Notes under the pieces: generated by a model
The model's input: the letters and a program-made list of their open reading frames with translations, nothing else
Told to the model about the DNA's origin: nothing
The model's database searches: none
Source: Fragilariopsis cylindrus CCMP1102
Lineage: Eukaryota; Bacillariophyta; Bacillariophyceae; Bacillariales; Bacillariaceae
DNA: 64,000 nucleotides
Assembly (NCBI GenBank): GCA_900095095.1
Contig: FMBT01000290.1
Coordinates: 806,001-870,000, forward strand
Reading direction: 5' to 3'
Position numbers and translations under genes: made by a program
In this document: positions 10,085-20,378 of the stretch, piece after piece
Layout: every line of letters begins with the position of its first letter
How positions within the stretch are numbered: the first letter of the stretch is position 1

Positions 10085-12568
10085 ATGCCTTCATCAATAT
10101 CATCATCGCCATCTCGTGCCGTGTTCATTCTATTATGGTGCTCACTAGCACTAACGCTAGCAGTAGAAGGTGGGGATATAGAATCATCATTGCGTCGTAG
10201 GACGTTGGTGGCAACAGAGAAATTTCCTCTATCAAAACAGGAACAGAAAAAGGAAAAATTACCATGTTTACGATCCTGTCCAAATCAAAATATATTAACA
10301 TCCCAAATATTACAAAAATGCATTAATTTATGTCAAACACAAGGTTTAACACCAAGATGTTGTGGTAATCGTTTAAATGGTGAAGCAACACAAACAAGTT
10401 CCGGAAAATTAAGTTGTTCGAATGGATGTGAAATGGCATATTATATTGGTATGAATACTACTCCAGTTATTCCAGTTAATGCAATAGAAGCACAACCTGA
10501 TTTACCAGTAACAGCAACAACAAAAGCTGAAGGTGACGGTTTTCTTCGTCAACGACAACGACAACTTAGTAAAGCTGAAGAATCATCATCATCGTCGTCA
10601 TCATCAAAAACATCATCATCAATTACATTACAATTATCATCAATGATCAATACATGTAAATCATATTGTACTGAAGCAAATCAAAATACCAACAGTCGTG
10701 AGAATGGATGTGCGTATCAACCACCCTATGCAAAACAATATGGTTTAACATATATAAAAGAATTTCAAATGTGTGGTTCGTGTCAAGAATCATGTACAAT
10801 AAATATTGATGAGAATGAATGTGATGAAGGATGTGAATTAGCAGCAAAATTACTAGATAGTAATGTTGGATTTTATAATGGTTATTTCAATGAACTAGTA
10901 CGGGAAAATGGTGAATCTGAGGATGATGAATCACAACAAGTATGTGAAGATATTGTTATTGAAAGATTTCCACGATTCTTATTTGCAGGACAAAGTAATA
11001 TCATTGGTAAGTTAAGTGGAAAGCTTCGTTTTGTTTCCTTCTTTCTTTTCTTTCTTTCTTTCTTTCTTTCTTTCTTTTCAATATCACATCGCATCGCATC
11101 GACTCACATTTCTTTCTTTCTATGTCTTTCTTTTGTCTCATTTGCAGGACATTCCGGTCAAGCACGCAAAGAATTATTTGATGAATTGATTGAAGTTGTC
11201 AATGGTAGTAGTCAAGATAATAATATAACGATGAGTAAATTTTCTACTACTGCTTCAAAAACAGAGGTAGAGGCAGCACCACCAACTTCAATAAAGAAGG
11301 AAATGATTAGTAAACTTAAAGCTGCTATTGAACAAGGACAACAATCGAAGGCAGAGTCTGTACAATATGAAGCAAAATTAATATATAAATTAGCAACAAC
11401 GAAAACAACAACACAAAAAAGAAAATTAAAAGGAAAAGGAAAAGGATTATTAGATATGGATATTATATTAAATCCAAATCCAAATGTTGTTTGTTCGTTA
11501 ACTGTACCATCAACGATGCCATCTACATCTAGTGCATCAACAACAACAACAACAACAACATTAGATTGTGAACGTCCTGTATCACCAACAGCATGTGGAC
11601 ATATGAATGAAAATTATGGTCCAGAATTAATGTTTTCACATACATTTACTAAATTATATGATAGTCCGTATAATAACAACAACCCAAACTCGAACTCCAA
11701 TAAAAACAATAAACTTGGTATTGTTAAAGTTGGTCAAGGTGGTACGCAAATACAACAATGGTTAAATAATAATGATGATAAGAAGAAGAAGAAGAAAAAG
11801 AAGAAGAATAGAATCCTTGATGATGGTGTCACCGCGATAACGAAAGAAGATGAAATTGAAACTGATTTTGTACCACAACTAGATAATTATTGGTTGACGT
11901 TACGTGATTCGATCCGTGCAGCTGCTGGTACAATAGAAGCATTTGTTTGGTTCCAAGGTGAAAATGAAATTTTGGGATTGAGTAGTAATGCCGATACAGA
12001 AGATACATACTACGAACAACTACAACTATTAGTATCTGATGTTCGTGATGAAATTTTTATGGCATACAAAAATAATCAAGATAAGAATAATAACAAGAAC
12101 AGGGTATTACAGTTTGATACACCAAATGATATACCTGTTGTTATTATTGAATTAGGATCTGCTTTTGCCAAAGCTACTAAAGCAGCTACTGATGAGGATG
12201 AAGCAGTTAAGTTTCCTGGTCCTATTATAGCTGCACAAAGGAAATTTGTTAAGAAAGACTCAAATTCAATTATTGTGAATACAGGTGCAGATGAAGATCC
12301 TACAAAGCAATTATCACAATTTTATCATTATGATGCTGCCACTGTTTTAGTTATAGGTGATCGTATCGCTGAAGCACTTGCAACGTTATCATCATCTCAA
12401 TATGCTAAACAAGAAGAATCTAATGATGCTGATAAGCGGTATCGATTTGAATCATCATCGGGAATAGCTACACCAGCAACAGAAAAAACAACAAAGAATT
12501 CTTTTACAAAAACTGATCCCGAGTCTTCTGCCACCTCAGACGAGGGAAGAGGTATTATCCTCATCTAA
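10085..12568 (+). CDS. Secreted SASA-type carbohydrate esterase (two exons)
   Basis: Exons 10085-11006 and 11148-12568 join to 780 aa; the 141-bp intron has GTAAGT and TTTGCAG ends. The protein starts with a hydrophobic signal-like segment (RAVFILLWCSLALTLAVEGG), followed by a Cys-rich region (about 55-270) with CxxC and CxxxC pairs. The catalytic part resembles the sialate O-acetylesterase (SASA) / DUF303 fold: FLFAGQSNIIGHSGQ holds the nucleophile Ser of the GQSN block, EAFVWFQGENEI is the second block, VVIIELGSAFA the third, and the FYHYDAATVLVIGDRIAEAL end supplies the likely catalytic His. Asn- and Lys-rich insertions split these blocks. It probably deacetylates an extracellular or wall polysaccharide; the substrate is not known. 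Splicing removes a Phe-rich 47-residue stretch and restores the GQSN..GHS spacing of the family. Confidence 0.85.
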   Translation: MPSSISSSPSRAVFILLWCSLALTLAVEGGDIESSLRRRTLVATEKFPLSKQEQKKEKLPCLRSCPNQNILTSQILQKCINLCQTQGLTPRCCGNRLNGEATQTSSGKLSCSNGCEMAYYIGMNTTPVIPVNAIEAQPDLPVTATTKAEGDGFLRQRQRQLSKAEESSSSSSSSKTSSSITLQLSSMINTCKSYCTEANQNTNSRENGCAYQPPYAKQYGLTYIKEFQMCGSCQESCTINIDENECDEGCELAAKLLDSNVGFYNGYFNELVRENGESEDDESQQVCEDIVIERFPRFLFAGQSNIIGKLSGKLRFVSFFLFFLSFFLSFFSISHRIASTHISFFLCLSFVSFAGHSGQARKELFDELIEVVNGSSQDNNITMSKFSTTASKTEVEAAPPTSIKKEMISKLKAAIEQGQQSKAESVQYEAKLIYKLATTKTTTQKRKLKGKGKGLLDMDIILNPNPNVVCSLTVPSTMPSTSSASTTTTTTTLDCERPVSPTACGHMNENYGPELMFSHTFTKLYDSPYNNNNPNSNSNKNNKLGIVKVGQGGTQIQQWLNNNDDKKKKKKKKKNRILDDGVTAITKEDEIETDFVPQLDNYWLTLRDSIRAAAGTIEAFVWFQGENEILGLSSNADTEDTYYEQLQLLVSDVRDEIFMAYKNNQDKNNNKNRVLQFDTPNDIPVVIIELGSAFAKATKAATDEDEAVKFPGPIIAAQRKFVKKDSNSIIVNTGADEDPTKQLSQFYHYDAATVLVIGDRIAEALATLSSSQYAKQEESNDADKRYRFESSSGIATPATEKTTKNSFTKTDPESSATSDEGRGIILI
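11007..11147 (+). other. Intron of esterase gene (141 bp, TTTC-rich)
   Basis: The donor is ATTG/GTAAGTTAAG and the acceptor TCATTTGCAG/GACATTCC. The interior has a (TTTC)n run. The length is a multiple of three and contains no in-frame stop, so an unspliced message would still translate with 47 extra, very hydrophobic residues. Confidence 0.9.
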
Positions 12569-13290
12569 GGAAACAGGGGGAATCGTCATAAATATAGGGG
12601 CTATATCAAGGAATGTATAATACACAGTAAATGTATACTTTAACATACTAATATAAAATGTAAAATATATAATAATAGCATTAATGAAATATCTTGCTTT
12701 TTGATTGGTTCAGCTAGCTATTTTCTGTCCTCTGACTTTTGGTATTAGGTTACCAATAGCCGGAGGCAACTGAGAACATCATACTCGCCATGAGACTATG
12801 AATGAAAGCTCATAAAGGAGAAAAACTGAAGTACAGTGCGTAGGATAACCACTATTGTCCGCTATGGTACATAAAGAACTAGCAGTACGGTATGTGCGTG
12901 TGTGTGGTAACGAAGAATGCTGCCTTTCCAATGATATGCTTATCCGTCGTGATTCGTGATTGATTCGCATTCATGATTAAGATTTTTCATTTTTCTATAC
13001 AGTACTCGTTCGCAAGAACGACAAGTACTGAATTAGTCGTTTCTTTTTTCCACGAATTTGAAATTCGCGGCTCAACTCTTTCAACAACGTACACACGATC
13101 ACGAATCATCACAATCACAATGTCTCTTCACAGAACAACAACGCGATCAAAACAAACAAAGAACAGCTCGCGAAATTCTTCTGAGACATAGGAAGCAACC
13201 AAACCAAAAAGCAAAGTCCACAAAAGCGACACCTATACCGTCAACATCAACATCGCCTTCAAAGATTGCTGCAATCAAACAATAGGTAAA
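12569..13290. other. Intergenic between esterase and F-box-like gene
   Basis: About 720 bp. A short upstream ORF at 13121-13189 (starts MSLHRTTTRSK) and an overlapping one at 13058-13285 precede the F-box-like gene. They may be upstream ORFs in the leader. No domain is seen. Confidence 0.4.
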
Positions 13291-14319
13291 ATGAAACGAC
13301 GAGTAAACAAGAATAATAATCGTAAACGTAAACGTGCTCCTCCTCCTCCTCCTCCTCCCGGTAGTGATTATATTGCTAGTAGAACACGTCATAAAATAAA
13401 GGCAATAGCAGCGAAATGGGATTTACAAACACCTATTATGATTGAAATTTTGAATTGGTTAGACCAAGAAAGTCTTATAAATGCAACACTTGTTTCGAAA
13501 CAATTGCACAAGATTATTTGCGATGATGGGCATGGAATAGAAAATAAAATAAGTCCTATGATTGAAATTAGTCCAACGAATGGATCGACACGCGCATTGT
13601 TGGAGCATATTTGTTATAATGTAACAGACATTGAGACAAAAAACAAGATGCGACGTTGTCTCCACATGAAAGTGAATGATGCGGACAAATTTGATCATGT
13701 TACTTCCAAAGAAGTAAAAGCGATCACAGAGGATGCTCAAATGGATTGGATCTTGTCCTTGGATATGTCGTTGCCGATTCGAATTGGGAGACATGGATGG
13801 AAACATGGATATGTGTATTCCCTTCTTGACGGTTTGTCGCGTATTTTGCCAAATTTACGTGAAATTGATCTTTCGAACATATCATGTCTTCTTTCCGGCA
13901 CGATGCTAACACTCCATTGTCCACATCTAGAAAAATTAACATGGAGTAATTCTGCCAATGATATGTTTGTCCTATTGAATGGGCAGGGCTTGAGATATTC
14001 CAATAGTATAAAAGAAATCATCATGAATGATTCTTCATTCTATTGCACACAACCAGAGATAGATCAAATGTCGGATCTAGAAAACCACAGAGATACATTC
14101 ATTTTTCATCACTGCAGCAGGGCTCTTGAACGTGTTTCAATTCGGAATGTGAAATGGCGTAGTGTAAGTACTGGCATTATAGACATGGTTCCACAGGACG
14201 CTTTGATTAAATTTGTTCGGAATGCACCTTCAACCTTACGTTATTTTCGAAGTGATCTAACTCAAGAGAATATGACAATGCTTCGATTGGAACGATCCGA
14301 AATTGAATTATTGAATTGA
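13291..14319 (+). CDS. F-box/LRR-like protein (diatom-type)
   Basis: 342 aa, single exon. The N-terminus is basic with a poly-Pro run (APPPPPPPG). An F-box-like helix set follows at about 45-75: IMIEILNWLDQESLINATLV, then SKQLHKII. Next are a conserved-looking block (RCLHMKVNDADKFDHVTSKE), then DWILSLDMSLPIRIGR and LRR-like strands LPNLREIDLSNI, CPHLEKLTWSN and SNSIKEIIMNDSSFYC. This matches a leucine-rich F-box family that I know as expanded in diatoms. F-box proteins are usually substrate adaptors of SCF ubiquitin ligases in the cytosol or nucleus; this role is inferred from the family. The start follows 'caataggtaaa' and no better ATG in this frame lies upstream. Confidence 0.75.
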   Translation: MKRRVNKNNNRKRKRAPPPPPPPGSDYIASRTRHKIKAIAAKWDLQTPIMIEILNWLDQESLINATLVSKQLHKIICDDGHGIENKISPMIEISPTNGSTRALLEHICYNVTDIETKNKMRRCLHMKVNDADKFDHVTSKEVKAITEDAQMDWILSLDMSLPIRIGRHGWKHGYVYSLLDGLSRILPNLREIDLSNISCLLSGTMLTLHCPHLEKLTWSNSANDMFVLLNGQGLRYSNSIKEIIMNDSSFYCTQPEIDQMSDLENHRDTFIFHHCSRALERVSIRNVKWRSVSTGIIDMVPQDALIKFVRNAPSTLRYFRSDLTQENMTMLRLERSEIELLN

Positions 14320-14565
14320 AGAAATAATACATCATATAAACTATATACTTGATCGACCGGACATCGTCCCTCAGAACAACAACAACAACAACAACAACGA
14401 CAATAACAATAACAATAACGATAATAACAAGAACAATAAACAACGCAAATATGGCATACAGTCATCCGAAGAAAAGAAATGAAAATAAGCTCTATGGACG
14501 ATGTTGATGATAGTAGCAACTTAAAAAAACTTTAATTTCATCATTCAGTTTTGTTTTATTGTATT

Positions 14566-15864
14566 TTATTTTGTATCTCTATTATTATTATTGTTGTTGT
14601 TGTTGTTTATTTGTTGTTGTCGTTGAAATGCTATAAATACACTTGGATTTTCATAATCGTATATTAATATAGGACGCAAACCATTACTACGTGTTATTGT
14701 ACCACTATTAGTAGTAGTAGTAGTATTTCCACCAGCACCAGCACCACCATTCTTTTTATTACGTTTCTTTTCTTTTCTCTTTTCCTTCCGATTAGTACTT
14801 TTACTTTTATTCCTGATATAGATCTTATCAATATCAGCAATACTACTAGCAGTAGTATTAGCATTGTTGTTGTTATCATTATCAGTCTTATCATTAGTAA
14901 TATACATAACTGCATAACGAAGTCGACCACCAATTGATTTTGATTCTAATAACATATTATTACGTTTTTGTAAACGTTTTTGTTGTTGTTGATATTGTCG
15001 TAACTGTAAATTATGACAATTCCTAACAAGATAGTTCAAATAGTGACATGATTCTGATAGATATATAACATCTATATTTGATTCCATATATTCAAGTATT
15101 GTATTAATAATAGTAGAACCTTCTGATAACATTTCAAATGTACCACCACCGGCTGCAGCTGCTACTACCGAATTCGAATCATTATCATCATCACCTGTTG
15201 TTGTAGCGGTGTGCTTCCCCCTACTCCATGCTCTTTGTCGGTTATTTAACTGTTGTTCTTTGCTATGAAGAATACCTGGTATTAATTGAAGAGCTGGGAT
15301 TGTAGTATCATCATCCTCCTCGCCCTCATCCTCCTCATCTTTGTCGTTGTCGTCATCATCATTATCGCCGCCGTATTTACTACCGTCAGCAGCAGTAGCA
15401 GCAGCAAAAGCAGCAGCAGAAGCAGAAGGAGCAAATGTTTCTTTACCATCACAACCAGTTCCGATTCCGATTCCATCATCAGTAGTAGTAGTAGTAGGAA
15501 CTTGAACATGAAGTGTAACATTTGATAATGCATTAAAAATTGAATATTGATGTGAAAATTTACATCGTCGATTACAACAATTATCATACCGAAAATAGGA
15601 TCGACATAAAGATGGTTTATCATTAATACATGCATCTTCTACTTGTAAATATATATCAGAATTAATTGCGGACGACAAACTATTATTATTACTTGACGTT
15701 GATGTTGATGTTGATGTAAGTATTTGTTTTAATATTGTATAACGTTTACTGGATTCAATTTGTTCTTGACGTTGTTTCTCTTTTGATACTTTTTTTGCAG
15801 CAGCAACATCTAATGCCTTACGATGATGACTACCACCACCTTTTAATCCATTACATTTACCCAT
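14566..15864 (-). CDS. CCCH zinc-finger protein, Asn/Ser-rich
   Basis: The frame is open upstream to 15990, but the likely start is the internal ATG at 15864 (MGKCNGLKGGGSHHRKALD), giving 432 aa; the 42 residues upstream look like leader DNA. A single CCCH-type finger lies at about 115-135: CRSYFRYDNCCNRRCKFSH, spacing C-x8-C-x4-C-x3-H, which suggests RNA binding. The N-terminus is basic and coiled (AAKKVSKEKQRQEQIE). A block around 260-300 (INTILEYMESNIDVIYLSES, then CHYLNYLVRNC) resembles an F-box-like or short helical module. The tail has a Lys/Arg-rich cluster (RKEKRKEKKRNKKN) fit for nuclear import and ends in an Asn run. The specific function is unknown. Confidence 0.7.
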   Translation of the reverse strand: MGKCNGLKGGGSHHRKALDVAAAKKVSKEKQRQEQIESSKRYTILKQILTSTSTSTSSNNNSLSSAINSDIYLQVEDACINDKPSLCRSYFRYDNCCNRRCKFSHQYSIFNALSNVTLHVQVPTTTTTDDGIGIGTGCDGKETFAPSASAAAFAAATAADGSKYGGDNDDDDNDKDEEDEGEEDDDTTIPALQLIPGILHSKEQQLNNRQRAWSRGKHTATTTGDDDNDSNSVVAAAAGGGTFEMLSEGSTIINTILEYMESNIDVIYLSESCHYLNYLVRNCHNLQLRQYQQQQKRLQKRNNMLLESKSIGGRLRYAVMYITNDKTDNDNNNNANTTASSIADIDKIYIRNKSKSTNRKEKRKEKKRNKKNGGAGAGGNTTTTTNSGTITRSNGLRPILIYDYENPSVFIAFQRQQQINNNNNNNNNRDTK

Positions 15865-16908
15865 AATAGCCGGTGGTTGATAGGTTAAAAAAATTGATCT
15901 ACTAGCACTGTACTTCCAAACAAAACTAACGTAGAATATGACTTTATAAATTCCTTGACCGTTCTCAAAGAAGCAAATCGAATCAATCAATTCCCGTATA
16001 GATTTCGTAGATTGTACGAGCTATTGCTCAGCGATCCGTTGTGCTGATGATATGATTACTGTAGTTTGCTTGTGTATTTATAGGCGAGTTGAGTAGGAGG
16101 CAGGAGGTTTCTTGCTTGTTGCCATCGTTGTAGACCCTTTCTTTTTCTTTTTCATGGATGTTTTTTTTCAATGTTGTCAGTCCCGGATGGCCGTAATCAC
16201 GAATTCAAAAAATTCAAATCTAAATATTCTCTTCTTGTCCTAAACTTTACGACGGTGGTGATTACTGGATGGACGGAATTGTCGCGGTGTGTGTGTGTGT
16301 GTGGACGTAGTGTGCGAGGAAGGATAGAAACAAGGCACCAAGCAAAATGAAAACGCACCATGGATAAGAGTGAAAAACATTATTCTGAATTCTAATTGTA
16401 GTAAAATCTACTATGATATTTAATTTTATTTTGTTTAGTGAATTTTGTTCTAAAATACGGTGGTATCAATAATCATTATGAGAATTCAACACTCTAAATC
16501 GTCGTATTAATAGGATAGAATATGACGCAAATGTACTATATGAATTTTTCACAGTATAAGTGGTCATAGTGCTGCTGCAGCATGCAGAATCAATCACCGA
16601 CCGTTGTCATCGCCGATGCATGTGCATGTCGCTAATCATAATTCCATCGATCCGTTCCATCATTGCATAACTGGATGCGGGTGCTACAAGATTGATTTAG
16701 ATGGAGTAATCTTTGTATAATGGGAGAAATATAGATGGTATCATCGATGACGGGATGAGCGTCGACATTACTGTATTGATGAGATGATCATAATCGGTAC
16801 CGTGTCTTCTAGTAAAGATGCGACGTAGTTTTGCTTTCGATTCGTGTTCCTACTTCTTTTTCTTTCATTCTTAATCAATAATATTAGTATATACAGTGTA
16901 GGACTAAT
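15865..16908. other. Intergenic between two minus-strand genes
   Basis: About 1 kb with a (GT)n microsatellite at about 16286-16302. Nothing coding is recognised. Confidence 0.5.
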
Positions 16909-18012
16909 TCATATATTACCCATACAAAATTCGTATGATACAAATATAGCAGCATTGACAGGAAATGCTCTTAATAGACATGGTCCAATACCACGAAAAT
17001 ATCCTTTCCATCCGTACTGTTTATATATTATACGAAATTGATCTATCATACCAATTTTCTTTCTTATTGTCTTAGACGAATCGGTTAAATTTGATGTTGG
17101 TAATACTATATCAGCCATCATTTTATTTGCCACTAAATCTAAAGGATAATGACTCAACCATGTTGCCATGCCTGCTAATCCACCACCTATAATAACTGGT
17201 AAAATGTTTTTCCTTTTGCTACTATTACTATTACTGTTTTTGTTGTTATTATTGGCATTGTCATTGTCATCGTCTTCCATAAGTAGTATTTGTTCCATAT
17301 AATGTACAGTTTTATCATATGTTGCAAAACGGAACCCATATCCAATAGTGGAACCTAAAAAAGTTGGTAATGCACCTGTATACATCCCTTTCCAAGTTCC
17401 TAATCGTGATACCGTTGTTTTGATAGCTTCAATTGGTCCTGTTAGTGTTAGTAGTACTGGTTTTAGTTTTGGTGGTTGTACTGTTGATATTGACGCTGCT
17501 ATTGACGCTGTTGACGCTGCTGTTGCTGCTGCTATTGTGGTGGTTGCCTGAAGTTGTACCTTCACTAAATAAACGGGTGTTAATATTAATGATGTACAGG
17601 CACCAGCAATACCACCACTCAATCCAGCTTTGTAGGAATCATTTATTTTATATTTTTGTTGTTCTTGTTGCTGTTGTTCCAGAAAGGTTTGGACTGTTCC
17701 TTTTATACCAAATGCAATACATTGTTCAATTGATTTGGTCATTAATGGTAATGATAAACCACGAAAGAATGATTTTAGACCATATTGTGAATTATACATT
17801 TCTATTGCAGTACGACGAGCTGATATTGATGATAATGGTGATGATAATGGTGATGATGAAGTTGATGGTGATGCCGATGATGTTGATGCCGATGATGTTG
17901 ATGCCGATGATGTTTGCATTACAACCTTAATAGAATCGAGTGGATGACCAATAATCTGACCCACACAACCGGCAACAGAACCAGATATGAATTGACGACT
18001 ATCCATCATCAT
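16909..18012 (-). CDS. Mitochondrial carrier (SLC25) family protein
   Basis: 367 aa, single exon, with the three-fold repeat of the mitochondrial carrier family. Each repeat begins with a signature: HPLDSIKVVMQ (repeat 1), TPVYLVKVQLQ (repeat 2) and YPLDLVANKMM (repeat 3). Helix partners are GSVAGCVGQIIG, GLSGGIAGACTSLIL and GGGLAGMATWLSHY. The canonical Px[DE]xx[KR] is intact only in repeat 1; repeat 2 has Tyr for the acidic residue and repeat 3 has Ala where Lys/Arg is expected. Ser/Thr/Ala-rich and Asn-rich inserts sit in loops after helix 1 and before repeat 3. It should span the inner mitochondrial membrane (or a peroxisomal or plastid membrane). The overall look is closest to carnitine/ornithine-type carriers, but the substrate cannot be assigned. 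Confidence 0.9.
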   Translation of the reverse strand: MMMDSRQFISGSVAGCVGQIIGHPLDSIKVVMQTSSASTSSASTSSASPSTSSSPLSSPLSSISARRTAIEMYNSQYGLKSFFRGLSLPLMTKSIEQCIAFGIKGTVQTFLEQQQQEQQKYKINDSYKAGLSGGIAGACTSLILTPVYLVKVQLQATTTIAAATAASTASIAASISTVQPPKLKPVLLTLTGPIEAIKTTVSRLGTWKGMYTGALPTFLGSTIGYGFRFATYDKTVHYMEQILLMEDDDNDNANNNNKNSNSNSSKRKNILPVIIGGGLAGMATWLSHYPLDLVANKMMADIVLPTSNLTDSSKTIRKKIGMIDQFRIIYKQYGWKGYFRGIGPCLLRAFPVNAAIFVSYEFCMGNI

Positions 18013-20378
18013 ATATATACAGCATATGTATATAGTATAATCAAAATCAAATCAAATCAAAAGATAGATACAACTCGGTATACAGTAGAGTTATTATTAT
18101 TATCAAGCTAATATAGCTAGCTGGCTTAGTACTACGTAGCCTAGCTGCATTATTTGAACCCAACGACTTGCTTGGGGGACCTGCTGTATTAAGTATTATT
18201 AGTTTCGTTTCGTTCGACCTGATTGATTCTCGTCTTCTCGTTTGCTTTCTAACTTACTGTTGTAACTTGACTTGCTTTTGGATCCAACATGCAGGGAATT
18301 AAGAATCATCTAGAATTCGTTTCTAACGTCAGCTTTGAATGAAATTGCTGATGGAATGAATGAATGAATCATCAGATTTGTTTTAAAAGCAAGCAACACA
18401 AAGCTACCGTTAGAGAATGCAGTACGCCGATGATAACAATGAAATCATTCTGTCTGCGCTGTACAGTTAATTAAAGGGAGATCGCGGCTACTACGTAGCT
18501 CGATGGAAAAAGAAAAAGGGGAGTAGGAAAGAGAATCAAGGGGAATCGTACGTTTTTTATTGCTTATTATTTTCCCACTCTGTTTCCCCCTTCTACAGTA
18601 TTGTTTAGCTACCGGTATGTATCGGGCGCGCCAAAAAGCACCCAAATAGAACAAAAAGCTACTACTTGTAAAGATCTGAGTTCAAATTCATAATCAGCAT
18701 CGACTTTAACACCTAGACAAGAAGAATAGAATCCACCTGAGATATATGGTGGTTCTAAAGTTAAAGCAAGTGGTGTTTATTCCTTTACCAGCAAGTGGTA
18801 ACAGTGAAAACGACGACAGCTCAAGTGAAAGTAGTAGTAAGTCTGAGATTACCAAAGCTACTTCTGATTCTGATAATAGTACAAGAAGCCTTCTAACAGC
18901 TCAGAGTCAGACTCTGATATTGCAAGTAAAGCTATTATGTCTTCTTCAATCTCGATGAGTAGATCTCCTATTTGCAATGGTGCAATTGATGGGCATGCTA
19001 CGCCAGATAGCTCTCTCATGAAGAAGTCAATCTCATTTCTGCAAGCAAAGGTTTACATCATGATTGGATGGCAAGGGTAGATTTAAGGGATACTATTAGA
19101 TATCTTAAAAAGACTTGGATATTGAAGAACTCATATCCAGGCCTCAAGCTTGTAGTTCCATATATCTTGTTGTTTCGCGTACTCAACCTCAAGATGAGTT
19201 ATCAAAGAAAAAATGAAGCCCAACTTTCCTGAATCCAACTATATATTACTTTAAGATGTCTACACTTCACTACTATAAAGATAGATACCTGATTTGTGTT
19301 CTTAAAGCGAGGTATTGCGCGCATGATTGAAAATGTCAGGAACTTTCCTTCCTACCATTGGACCTGGTCAAGAAGGTCAAAAAAAAGAATCAAGAAGGGA
19401 ATAGATATTTTCAATGATCTAATCAGTGAATGTAAATAAGGTAATGTGTGTACCACTGTGTTTACTCCCGCACTTTTGGGGTCCTGTTTTTGAAGGGGAG
19501 TTTCTCCCTTAAAAGGCACCTTTTTACTTACTTATAATACGCAAAAGTTGCTTTGTACTATATGGGGTGAAACTACACTGCAAACCGGGGGCAATTAATA
19601 GTAATCTGGAAAAGGACTGTTGGAATATTTGCGTTTATCGTGAGATATGGTGCTAAAGATGTGCCTGCGCAATAATTTTTAGTCTGAAAACTCAGAACAA
19701 TTGATTCAAGCTGATAGGATTGAGTTCGCACTGTAGCACGGTCAAAGCTTAAAATTTGCTTTGTACCTAATCTAGTATGTATCACACATTGGCTACCCTG
19801 TATTCATACAATACATGTGTACTGAAATAAGTTAGACATATATTTGTTACAAAAACAATGTCATACTTTACAATAAAGTAATACGTGTTGAGAGATTTAG
19901 ACCCCCCTTTTGAGTATTGTTTACTTTCATGTGGGATGATAGGGTGGTAATTTTAGTCCTACTGTTATATTAAATTCATGTTGTGTGCTTCAGAAACAGA
20001 AATAGGCCCAAATATAAACCATTCCTCCATTCTGCGCTTCTGTACCATTCCTGTACCTCAAATATAAACAAACAAATTTGAATGCATAACATAATTGACC
20101 CAAATGCTGCCCCTTCTGTACTTGGAAGATTTGTCTGATCACAACTATCTTAGTCAACATGTTGACAGAAAAGCATGGTACATACTTAAAAGATGCTGAA
20201 CTACGTGTTCCACTGTCCATCTATCTATCAAATTATTGTATATAGTGTAGCATGTGTTATAGTATAAGTAGGTCATTCTTATTTTAATTTATTTTTTTAT
20301 GTTTTCTTGGATATGATACAACACCCATCATGACTTACACGATCCATTTTCACGTCTCGCTTTTATTATTGCTATTAT
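18013..20378. other. Intergenic, 2.4 kb, with decayed coding-like stretch
   Basis: Upstream of the carrier gene there is ordinary AT-rich promoter-like DNA (18013-18700). From 18745 to 19440 plus-strand frames read like degraded protein. From 19440 to 20378 no gene is seen; small minus frames lack any recognisable domain. Confidence 0.5.
18746..19440 (+). pseudogene. Degenerate coding-like region, origin unknown
   Basis: Plus-strand frames give SENDDSSSESSSKSEITKAT in one frame and, after a shift, KKPSNSSESDSDIASKAIMS leading into NGAIDGHATPDSSLMKKS in the next. Further on comes RVDLRDTIRYLKKTWILKN. The compositions are protein-like but stops and shifts break them. It could be a remnant of a mobile-element ORF or of a host gene; I recognise no domain. 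Confidence 0.3.
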
